From contig NZ_KB899495.1 of NCBI RefSeq assembly GCF_000378245.1, positions 91,113 to 155,112 on the forward strand: a stretch of 64,000 nucleotides of DNA. The letters are read 5' to 3'. The notes under the pieces are model-generated. The model was not told the origin of the DNA. It saw only the letters and a program-made list of their open reading frames with translations, and did not search any database. Made by a program: the position numbers and the translations under genes. Origin of the DNA: Aromatoleum toluclasticum ATCC 700605 (GTDB lineage: Bacteria > Pseudomonadota > Gammaproteobacteria > Burkholderiales > Rhodocyclaceae). This document shows, in pieces, positions 24,157 to 31,586 of this stretch. The first letter of the stretch is position 1. Each line of letters starts with the position of its first letter.

Positions 24157-25617
24157 ATGCAGAGACTCAAGCCGTACGGGCTGCTCGGCCTGCTCGCGGT
24201 GCCGGCCGGTCCGGCAGTCGCGGCGCTCTGCACGTCCCTGCTGCTCGCAGGTTGTGCGACGAGCGTCGTCGACGACAATTTCGCGACCCTGGGCGAGTTC
24301 GGCCGTCAACGGCTCGGATCCGAGTTGCGGTGGCTGCGATCCGAGGAAGCACGTCACGACATGATGCAGGAGGTCGAGGGCCTGCTTGCATCCCCGCTCG
24401 GGGCCGACGAAGCGGTCCGCATCGCGCTCGGCTACAGCCCGGCGCTCCAGGTCCTGCTCGCCGAAGCGGCCGCTGCCTCGGCCGACGCGACCCAGTCCGC
24501 ACGCATCGCCAACCCGGTATTCACTTTCGAGCGGCTCGTGCGCAATGGTCACGACGGACGCGAACTCGAACTCGGACGGACGCTCGGCATCTCGCTGTTC
24601 GACATCCTGCTGCTCCCGGCCCGCCGCGAGCGCGCCGCGCAGCGACAGGAGACCACGCGCCTGCAGGCGTCGGTGGCACTCGTGACGCTGGTCGCTGACG
24701 TGCGCCGCGCCTGGGTCCGTGCCGTCTCGGCTAACCAAGTGGCGCGCTATCGGCAGGACGTGGCCGACGCGGCGCAGGCCGCCGCCGAGCTCGCACGACG
24801 TATGGAGGGCGCCGGCAACTTCAGCCGGCTGCAGCGCGCGCGCCAGCAGGCCTTCCATAGCGATGCGGTCGCGGAACTGGCCCGCTCGCAACAGCAGGCC
24901 GCCGCCAGCCGGGAAGCACTGATACGCTTCCTCGGTTTGCCGGCCGCCCAGGCAGCACGACTCAAACTGCCCGATCGACTGCCCGATCTGCCCGCCGTCG
25001 AACGCGACGAGAAGGAAGTCACCCAAGCCGCACTCGACGAGCGGCTCGACGTACGGCTGGCCCGCGCCGAGCTCGAGGCCACGGCGCGCGAGCTCGGCCT
25101 CACGCGGGTCACCAGCGTCGTCAACGGCCTGCACGTCGCCGGCATCGATAACCGCGAGACGGGCGAGCGCCGGCAACGCGGCTTCGAGGTCGAGCTGCCC
25201 CTGCCGCTGTTCGACTTCGGCGATGCCTCCCGCGCCGGCGCCGAGGCGCGCTACCTCGCGGCCCTGAACCGCACGGCACAGGTCGGCGCAGAGGCGGCGT
25301 CGCAGGTACGCGAGAGCCATGCCGCCTGGCGAACCACCCAGGCGCTCGCCCGCCACTACCGCGACGAGATCGTGCCGCTGCGCCAGACCATCTCCGACGA
25401 GATGGTGCTGCAGTACAACGGGATGCTGACGGACGTTTTCGAGCTCCTTGCCGACGCCCGCTCGCGCATCACCAGCGTGATCCATGCCATCGAAGCGGAG
25501 CGCGACTTCTGGCTGGCCGATGCCACGCTCGACGCGGCTCTCCTCGGCACCCCCGTGGCACCGTTTTCCCTGCAGGGCCTCGCCCCTTCCGGCGATGCCG
25601 GTGGCGGCGGACACTGA
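24157..25617 (+). CDS. TolC-family outer-membrane efflux lipoprotein
   Basis: A 486-aa protein. The signal peptide ends in a lipobox LLLAGC (Cys at about residue 32). It is followed by the two-repeat alpha-helical outer-membrane efflux fold, with long charged helices (ARRERAAQRQETTRLQAS, VRLARAELEATARELGL) and the conserved PLPLFDFGDASRAGAEARY segment. It would form the trimeric exit duct of a tripartite exporter. No inner-membrane pump is adjacent: the partner may be the HlyD-ABC set at 30.4-35.4 kb. A multicopper oxidase gene follows after 16 bp. Transcription probably starts from site 3. Confidence 0.88.
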   Translation: MQRLKPYGLLGLLAVPAGPAVAALCTSLLLAGCATSVVDDNFATLGEFGRQRLGSELRWLRSEEARHDMMQEVEGLLASPLGADEAVRIALGYSPALQVLLAEAAAASADATQSARIANPVFTFERLVRNGHDGRELELGRTLGISLFDILLLPARRERAAQRQETTRLQASVALVTLVADVRRAWVRAVSANQVARYRQDVADAAQAAAELARRMEGAGNFSRLQRARQQAFHSDAVAELARSQQQAAASREALIRFLGLPAAQAARLKLPDRLPDLPAVERDEKEVTQAALDERLDVRLARAELEATARELGLTRVTSVVNGLHVAGIDNRETGERRQRGFEVELPLPLFDFGDASRAGAEARYLAALNRTAQVGAEAASQVRESHAAWRTTQALARHYRDEIVPLRQTISDEMVLQYNGMLTDVFELLADARSRITSVIHAIEAERDFWLADATLDAALLGTPVAPFSLQGLAPSGDAGGGGH

Positions 25618-25633
25618 TCCGGAGATGGCATCC

Positions 25634-27034
25634 ATGAACTCACGACGACATTTCCTCGCCGGCGCGGGGCTGCTCGCGGCCTCCGCCGTGAGCCGGGTTG
25701 CGCTCGCCGCGCTTCCCGAAGCGGCAAGCCAGACGAGCGCGGCGACGATGCCGCCGCTCGCTCCGCCTTCCGGGCGTCCGTACCACCCCGTCGTCACGCT
25801 GAACGGCTGGACGGCGCCGTGGCGCATGCGCGACGGCATCAAGGAGTTCCACCTCGTCGCCGAGCCGGTCGAACGCGAACTGGCGCCCGGGATGACCGCT
25901 CGCCTGTGGGGCTACAACGGCCAGTCGCCCGGCCCCACGATCGAAGTCGTCGAAGGGGACCGTGTCCGCATCTTCGTCACGAACCGCCTCCCCGAGCACA
26001 CGTCGATCCACTGGCACGGCCAGCGCCTGCCCAACGGGATGGACGGCGTGGGCGGCCTGACCCAGCCGCAGATTCCGCCCGGCCAGACCTTCGTCTACGA
26101 GTTCGTCGCGCGCCGGCCGGGCACCTTCATGTATCACCCGCATGCCGACGAAATGGTGCAGATGGCGATGGGCATGATGGGAATGTGGATCACCCACCCG
26201 AAGGACGCCCACCCGCTGATCCGCACGGTCGATCGCGATTTCTGCTTCCTCCTGTCGAGCTACGACGTCGAGCCGGGCAGTTCCACGCCGCGCGTGAGCA
26301 CAATGCTCGACTTCAACCTCTTCACCTTCAACAGCCGGGTGTTTCCGGGCATCGATTCGCTGAACGTGCGCCGCAACGACCGCGTGCGCATCCGCATCGG
26401 CAATCTCACGATGACCAACCACCCGATTCACCTGCACGGCCACGAGTTCGAGGTCACCGGCACGGACGGCGGCCCCACGCCGGTCGCCTCGCGCTGGCCG
26501 GAAGTGACCGTCGACGTCGCGGTCGGCCAGATGCGCCAGATCGAGCTCATCGCCGACGAGGAAGGCGATTGGGCGCTGCACTGCCACAAGTCGCACCACA
26601 CGATGAATGCGATGGGGCACGGCGTGCCGACGATGATCGGCGTCGACCACCGCGGCCTCGTCGAGAAGATCCAGAAGCTCGTGCCCGACTACATGCTGAT
26701 GGGCGAACGCGGCATGGCCGACATGGCCGAAATGGAAATGCCGCTGCCCGACAACACCCTGCCGATGATGACCGGGCAAGGTCCCTTCGGCGCCCTCGAG
26801 ATGGGCGGCATGTTCACGGTGATGAAGGTGCGCCGCGGCCAGAAACCGGGCGATTATTCCGACCCGGGTTGGTTCAAGCATCCATCGGGATCGCTCGCGT
26901 ACGAGTGGACCGGCGAAGTTCCCGAGCCCGAGCGCAGTTCGGCCGCTCCCGGCGGATCCGCCGACCGCGCTCGAACGACTTCCACGCTCGCACTCGCCGT
27001 ACGCAAGCCGACGCGGCACGGGGCGGCGCACTAG
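25634..27034 (+). CDS. Multicopper oxidase (CopA/CueO-like), Tat-exported
   Basis: A 466-aa protein with a twin-arginine signal (SRRHFLAGAGLLAA). All copper-binding segments are present: H126-W-H128 (HWHG), Y167-H-P-H170, HPIHLHGH (263-270) and HCHKSHH with the type 1 Cys at 317. The middle holds the Met-rich MVQMAMGMMGMW, and a second Met-rich stretch MADMAEMEMPLPDN is C-terminal; both resemble the copper-handling regions of CopA/CueO. It probably oxidises Cu(I) or phenolics in the periplasm. ATG 25634 has GGAG upstream; an earlier in-frame ATG is too close to it. Coupled with the TolC-like gene. Confidence 0.9.
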   Translation: MNSRRHFLAGAGLLAASAVSRVALAALPEAASQTSAATMPPLAPPSGRPYHPVVTLNGWTAPWRMRDGIKEFHLVAEPVERELAPGMTARLWGYNGQSPGPTIEVVEGDRVRIFVTNRLPEHTSIHWHGQRLPNGMDGVGGLTQPQIPPGQTFVYEFVARRPGTFMYHPHADEMVQMAMGMMGMWITHPKDAHPLIRTVDRDFCFLLSSYDVEPGSSTPRVSTMLDFNLFTFNSRVFPGIDSLNVRRNDRVRIRIGNLTMTNHPIHLHGHEFEVTGTDGGPTPVASRWPEVTVDVAVGQMRQIELIADEEGDWALHCHKSHHTMNAMGHGVPTMIGVDHRGLVEKIQKLVPDYMLMGERGMADMAEMEMPLPDNTLPMMTGQGPFGALEMGGMFTVMKVRRGQKPGDYSDPGWFKHPSGSLAYEWTGEVPEPERSSAAPGGSADRARTTSTLALAVRKPTRHGAAH

Positions 27035-27070
27035 GCGTGCCGCCGCCCGAAGCGGATCGCCCAGGCTTTC

Positions 27071-27163
27071 TCAGCGACCAGCGCGGTTCGGATGGACCGC
27101 GCGTTCGCGGCGCCAGATCTCGTCGCCGTTCATGACGATCTTCCGGCCGTCGCGGGTTTCCAT
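27071..27163 (-). CDS. Putative 30-aa microprotein under its own shared-architecture promoter
   Basis: ORF of 31 codons including the stop, with a Shine-Dalgarno-like GGGGAAGGGG just before the ATG. The product starts METRDGRKIVMNGDEIWRRE and is charged, without a membrane segment. No family recognised. The promoter at 27215-27270 reads straight into it with an expected leader of about 45 nt, and no other minus-strand gene lies ahead. The remainder of the 27035-27315 gap shows no gene. Confidence 0.5.
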   Translation of the reverse strand: METRDGRKIVMNGDEIWRRERAVHPNRAGR

Positions 27164-27214
27164 GACGTCCCCTTCCCCCGAATTCGGCGACTGCAGTTCG
27201 GGAGGAGCCCCCCC

Positions 27215-27270
27215 ATGCTAGCCAACCCGTCTCGACTTCCCGATGACCTACGGATTACATTCATGTCAGT
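27215..27270 (-). promoter_or_regulatory. Shared-architecture promoter, site 4 (toward 30-aa ORF)
   Basis: Minus strand: ACTGACA, TGTAATC, GGTCATC at 11-bp steps (27270 down to 27242), 21 bp, TAGCAT (27220-27215). The opposite side faces the nuclease-like gene at 27316, so the operator might also influence that gene. Confidence 0.65.
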
Positions 27271-27315
27271 TCAATTCTGCACTCATCGATGCCTTCGCAC
27301 GGGAGAGGAGATTTC

Positions 27316-28581
27316 ATGCAGCACGAGACCCTGGCGCGCCTGATCGAGCAGTGGAAGGCCGACCCGCACAGCACCTACAACAGCTGGTTCCTGTGGGAGG
27401 AGCGCCTCAAGAATTTCCGCTCGATCCGGCGCGGCATCGCCCAGGTTGTGCAGGAGATCGAGGCCGGCAGCTTCGGGAACGCCTATCGAGGATCGTCGCT
27501 GGAGACCGTCGTCGGCTCGATCGCCGAGCAGCGGCAGATCTTCAAGGGAGCCGATCACGCATTCCTCTGGAAACCGAAGCTCCGCATCCCGGACATCTAC
27601 GAGAACGCGGCCAATCAACGCGCATTCGGCCACCTGCTCCATTCCTGCGACTGCTGCGACACGACGGAGGCCATCGACGGTGCAATCCGCCGCATCGACG
27701 CGATGGGTATCAAGGGTCTCGGCCCCGCGGTCGCCAATCTGCTCTACTTCATTCACCCTACCCTGATGGCGCCGTTCAACACGGCGATCGTCAAGGGATT
27801 CAATGCCGTCACCGGCGGCAACGTCAAGCTCGGGCGCTGGAATCACTATCTTTCGATGCGGGAAGGTCTGGTCCGGATCAACGAACGGCATCGGGCGCAA
27901 CTGTCCAACGATCTCGGCGCAATCGCCGGCTTGATGTTCGATATCGGTTCCGGCCGCTACGTCGCCCCGCCGCCCGCGCATGACGATGCGGCCATGCAGG
28001 CCTGGGCCGCCGACCTGCAGCGTGTCCGGGACGAGGCCGCGGCGGCCGAGCGGCGGTTGCGGCAGGAATGCGAAAACGATGCCACCCATACCGAAATCCA
28101 GGGCTGGCTGCGTGACCTCGGCCTTGCGCTCGGACATGACATATGGATTGCGTCGAACGACAGGAGCCGCGCGTACGGCGCCGGGCGACTCGCAGATGGC
28201 TGCCTGCCCGCCCTTCCCGACGCGATCGCCGGCGGGCTCGATTCGGTGCGACTGATCGACGTGTTGTGGGTGTCGCGCGACGGCGACCGGGTCGCCGCGG
28301 CATTCGAGGTCGAGCATTCCACGTCCATCTACTCCGGCATCGTGCGCATGCTCGACCTGGCACTGGGAACCGAGATCGCCGCGCGCAGCCCCCTGTTCCT
28401 GGTCGCGCCGGACAACCGGCAACACGAGGTCCAACAGCAATTGCGGCGGCCCGCCTTCTCACGCGTGGCGGAACTCGGAATCCGTTATCTGCCCTATAGT
28501 GAACTACGACAGCACCGCGAAGCGATCGCCCGATTCGGTTCCGGCATCAAGCCGCTCATGGAAATCTCCAAGTCCCTGTAA
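27316..28581 (+). CDS. Uncharacterised protein with restriction-endonuclease-like C-terminal motif
   Basis: A 421-aa protein. The N-terminal two-thirds (SWFLWEERLKNFRSIRRGIA, GIKGLGPAVANLLYFIHPTL) is of unrecognised fold; its GIKGLGPAVANLLYF resembles a helix-hairpin-helix DNA-binding element. The C-terminal part has RLIDVLWVSRDGDRV then AAFEVEHSTSIYSGIVRM, a D...ExE pattern as in PD-(D/E)XK nucleases. There is no methyltransferase or other restriction gene next to it. Start set by GGGAGAGGAG. It might be an orphan restriction or repair nuclease; this is inference from motifs only. Confidence 0.55.
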   Translation: MQHETLARLIEQWKADPHSTYNSWFLWEERLKNFRSIRRGIAQVVQEIEAGSFGNAYRGSSLETVVGSIAEQRQIFKGADHAFLWKPKLRIPDIYENAANQRAFGHLLHSCDCCDTTEAIDGAIRRIDAMGIKGLGPAVANLLYFIHPTLMAPFNTAIVKGFNAVTGGNVKLGRWNHYLSMREGLVRINERHRAQLSNDLGAIAGLMFDIGSGRYVAPPPAHDDAAMQAWAADLQRVRDEAAAAERRLRQECENDATHTEIQGWLRDLGLALGHDIWIASNDRSRAYGAGRLADGCLPALPDAIAGGLDSVRLIDVLWVSRDGDRVAAAFEVEHSTSIYSGIVRMLDLALGTEIAARSPLFLVAPDNRQHEVQQQLRRPAFSRVAELGIRYLPYSELRQHREAIARFGSGIKPLMEISKSL

Positions 28582-28645
28582 GGGCATCGGGGCACGGGCG
28601 ATAGAGCACGTCGCGTCGCGAGTCCTTTGCGTCTCACCAGTCACG

Positions 28646-28701
28646 GATTACGCAGATGTAATGTTCGGGTAACGCTGCAGTCTGGAACCAATGTGCATAC
28701 T
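28646..28701 (+). promoter_or_regulatory. Shared-architecture promoter, site 5 (toward Met-rich/copper genes)
   Basis: Plus strand: GATTACG (28646-28652), TGTAATG (28657-28663), GGTAACG (28668-28674) at 11-bp steps, 21 bp, CATACT (28696-28701). The next ATG is at 28832. The rest of the gap 28582-28831 shows no gene. Confidence 0.7.
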
Positions 28702-28831
28702 ATTGTTACGCGGCAATGTGCTCTCCCGTTACCTCAGCGACGCCTCTCATCCTGACCGGCATCATTGAGGTGCGTCGAGACGCCGTAGTGATCGCCGGAT
28801 GTCGATGAAAATTCGCAGGAGGGGTCATCTC

Positions 28832-29311
28832 ATGAAGGGCATCCTCATAGCCGCCATGGCAGCGTCCCTGGGTCTGGCCATTCCTGCTTATGCGGACGAC
28901 GCCCACCATCCGGAGCAGGCAGCCGCGTCTGCGCAAGCTCCCGCTGACGCGCCAGCACAAACGCTGCAGAAGATGCAGGACAAGGTCAAGGAGATGCAGG
29001 GGCAGCTTGAGCGCGTCGCCAAGGCGAAAACCGACGAGGATCGCCAGAAGGCCATTGCCGAGCACATGATGACGATGCAGGAGAACATGATGCAGGCCCG
29101 CCGAATGCAGGACGGCATGATGGGCTGCCCGATGATGGGCTCGGGCATGGGCGCCATGATGGGACAACAGGGCGGACCCGGCGACGGCAGCATGCAGATG
29201 GGCATGATGGCCCGGATGTAGCAGATGGAAAAGCGCCTCGACATGATGCAGATGATGATGGAGCAGTCGATGCGCGGGCAGGCGGGACGAAAGGCGGCAC
29301 CGGCTAGATAA
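28832..29311 (+). pseudogene. Secreted Met-rich protein gene interrupted by an amber codon
   Basis: ATG 28832 (AGGAGGGG upstream) starts a signal peptide (MKGILIAAMAASLGLAIPAY, cut after AYA). Next come an Ala-rich linker, a coiled coil (LQKMQDKVKEMQGQLERVAK) and a Met/Gly-rich region (MMGCPMMGSGMGAMMG). TAG at 29219-29221 ends the first frame at 129 aa. The same frame continues QMEKRLDMMQMMMEQSMRGQ to TAA 29311, completing a natural-looking coiled-coil end. A CAG to TAG change is the simplest explanation. The truncated form could still be secreted. The Met clusters suggest Cu(I)/Ag(I) binding. Confidence 0.75.
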
Positions 29312-29406
29312 GCAACGCACCCGCCTCCGGCGACAGCGCGCCCGGGGGCGGCTTCGATTCCGGCTGGGGCACTTCGCGCGGGGCAAGACTGCAGCAGGAG
29401 CCGATC

Positions 29407-29769
29407 ATGGCTATCGATCCGGTATGCTCGATGCACGTCACGGAGCACGAGGCGGCCGGCAGCGCTGAACATGAGGGACGACGCTACTACTTCTGCTCGG
29501 CGCATTGTCTCGACAAATTCCGTGCCAATCCCGCGGCCTATATCAGGTCACCCGTTTCCGCCGCGGCCCCCTTCTCGCAGGCCGTACATGTACATACCCA
29601 CGCCCATTCGGGCGGTGCCGATGTCCATCCTGCAGCGTCTTTAGCCACACCCGGTAGGACGTCCAGGGACCAGGCAAAGGACCCGATTTGCGGCATGGTC
29701 GTCGACAAGGAAACCGCGTTCAAGACCGAGCGCGGCGGTGGGACCATAAGACCAGAGAAGGAGAACATC
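29407..29769 (+). pseudogene. N-terminal remnant of a copper-type P-type ATPase (two YHS domains)
   Basis: Starts MAIDPVCSMHVTEHEAAGSA, a YHS domain with YYFCSAHC, then a His-rich linker (AVHVHTHAHSGGAD) and the beginning of a second YHS domain (DPICGMVVDKETAFKTERGG). This layout is the N-terminal region of CopA-like ATPases, but the membrane and ATP-binding domains are absent. The frame stays open through the intergenic sequence into the next gene, so a fusion is formally possible. The next gene has its own Shine-Dalgarno and signal peptide, so the fragment is more likely a relic. Confidence 0.65.
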
Positions 29770-30237
29770 ATGTTGCGAAAACTCTTGCAGAAGCGTCACG
29801 CATTCGTGTTGGCGCTCGGGCTCGCCGCCGCGGGGACGGCGCTGGCGGCCGAAACGGGACTTCATCAGGTCGTGGACGGCATCGACGTCTACTACGGCGT
29901 CCTGCCCGCCAAGGTCGCGGGGAAGCATCAGCCCACCCACGAAGAGAAAACGATGCATGGCGGCGCTCCGTCCGGCAAGAACGACTATCACCTGCTCGTC
30001 GCGCTCTTCGACAAGAGCGGCGCGCGCATCACCGACGCGCAAGTGAAGGCGACGGTGGCGGAACTGGGCATGGCCGGCACACTCAGGAAGCTCGAGCCGA
30101 TGCGCATTGAGGACACGGTGAGTTTCGGCAACTATTTCGCCCTGCATGGCGAGGGGCCGTACCGCATCACGATCGAGGCTCAGTTGCCCGGCGCGGCAAG
30201 GCCGGTCGAAGCGGTATTCGAATACCGGCGTCGGTGA
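29770..30237 (+). CDS. Periplasmic protein with HGG motif, possibly metal-related; function unknown
   Basis: A 155-aa protein with its own start (AAGGAG, ATG 29770) and a signal peptide (AFVLALGLAAAGTALAA). The mature part reads HQVVDGIDVYYGVLPAKVAG, KTMHGGAPSGKNDYHLLVAL and a beta-sandwich-like remainder ending EAVFEYRRR. It resembles small periplasmic proteins found beside copper and efflux genes, without assigned activity. It lies between the copA remnant and the HlyD-ABC exporter on the same strand, under the promoter at 28.7 kb. Confidence 0.65.
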   Translation: MLRKLLQKRHAFVLALGLAAAGTALAAETGLHQVVDGIDVYYGVLPAKVAGKHQPTHEEKTMHGGAPSGKNDYHLLVALFDKSGARITDAQVKATVAELGMAGTLRKLEPMRIEDTVSFGNYFALHGEGPYRITIEAQLPGAARPVEAVFEYRRR

Positions 30238-30419
30238 CGCTCAGCGGGGCGGACAGGCCTGGCAGCGCACATCGGAGAGGCTGCTGCGGCACGTCGGAAG
30301 AGGCGCGTCCTGCACCCTGCAGATGATCCGCCGAGTTCCGGGATGCTTCGTCCGAATCGCGGGGCTTGCCCGGTCGCCGAATCCTTCGGCCGGGACTGTC
30401 GCGAAGGGGCAACGTTGAG

Positions 30420-31586
30420 ATGATCAAGACCCATGCACGCAAGATCGTCCTCGCCATCGTGGCGCTATCCATCGCGCTGGGCATAGGCTGGTTCGCGCTT
30501 CGTCCAGCTCCGGTACGCGACATCCTCGAGGCGAGCGGCCAGGTACGCGGTACGGAGGTGACGCTCAGCGCGCGCATTCCCGGCATCGCCGAGGTGGTTG
30601 CCGTGCGCGAAGGCGATCGGGTGGCGGCCGGCCAGCTCGTGGCGCAGATTGCCGCCCGCGAACTCGAGGCGCGATCGGCGCAGGCGCGTGCACAGGTGGC
30701 GGCGGCCCGGAGCCTGGTCGCGGAACTCGACGCCCAGGCGCGAGTGCTCGACGAGACAGCCGGGCAGGCACAGCTCGGCGCCCGTGTCGTGGCGGGTACG
30801 ACATCCCACGAGGTGCATCGCGCCGCGGAGGCGTTTGCGCGGGCCGCAGCCGAGGTGGCCGCGGCCGAAGCCCAGGCGGCGCAGGACGCCAAGGTCTACG
30901 AACGCTTCGCGGACTTGCTCGCGCAAGGGTTCGTGAGCCACAACTACTTCGACGAAGTGGCCGCTCGCCGACGGGCCTCCGAAGCCCGGCTCACCGCCGC
31001 GCGCCGGGCCGCCGAGGAGGCGCTCGCCGCACGCCAGAAAGCCAGTGCCGCAACGGGCGAGATCGAGATCCGCGAACGTGACGTCAAACGGATCGCGGCC
31101 GAGCGCGAGCGCGTCATCGCCGCGCGGGGCACTGCCGCGAACCAGGTGGACGCGGCGCGCGCGCGGGTCGAGGAGATCGAGGCACAACTTGCCGACACAC
31201 GCATCCTCGCACCGTCCCCGGGAACGGTCATGGCGAAGTTGGTGGAGCCCGGCGAACTCGTTGCCGCCGGACGCCCGATTGCGACCGTGGTCAATCTCGA
31301 AGATCTCTACGTCCGGGTCTACGTGGCGGAGCGCGAGGCCGGACGCGTCCGTCTGGGCAGCTCAGCGGACGTGTCCGTCGACGCGTATCCCGGGCGGACG
31401 TTTGCCGGCAAGGTCAGCGAAGTCGCCCAGCAGGCGGAATTCACGCCCAAGGAGGTGCACATGAAGGACGAGCGCGAAAAGCTCGTGTTCGGCGTCAAGA
31501 TACGCCTCGCGGACCCCGAAGGCCTGCTCAAGCCCGGCATGCCTGCCGACGTCCGGATCAGGGTTGGGCCCGCGGATGAACGCTGA
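30420..31586 (+). CDS. HlyD/YbhG-family membrane-fusion protein of an ABC exporter
   Basis: A 388-aa periplasmic adaptor: one N-terminal anchor (IVLAIVALSIALGIGWFAL), a biotinyl-lipoyl half motif (GTEVTLSARIPGIAEVVAVR), a long coiled coil (about 75-250) and the second lipoyl half (DTRILAPSPGTVMAKLVEPG) followed by a beta barrel. Its stop overlaps the start of the ATPase gene by 11 bp, and the set with two permeases has the same order as E. coli ybhGFSR. It would link the inner-membrane ABC pump to a TolC-like duct, perhaps the one at 24.2 kb. Confidence 0.9.
   Translation: MIKTHARKIVLAIVALSIALGIGWFALRPAPVRDILEASGQVRGTEVTLSARIPGIAEVVAVREGDRVAAGQLVAQIAARELEARSAQARAQVAAARSLVAELDAQARVLDETAGQAQLGARVVAGTTSHEVHRAAEAFARAAAEVAAAEAQAAQDAKVYERFADLLAQGFVSHNYFDEVAARRRASEARLTAARRAAEEALAARQKASAATGEIEIRERDVKRIAAERERVIAARGTAANQVDAARARVEEIEAQLADTRILAPSPGTVMAKLVEPGELVAAGRPIATVVNLEDLYVRVYVAEREAGRVRLGSSADVSVDAYPGRTFAGKVSEVAQQAEFTPKEVHMKDEREKLVFGVKIRLADPEGLLKPGMPADVRIRVGPADER

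Noticed and set aside
29407..30237. Single genuine YHS-containing fusion protein of 276 aa
   Set aside because: The second half has its own AAGGAG-ATG start and a complete signal peptide, which would be internal in a fusion; a deletion junction is the simpler explanation.
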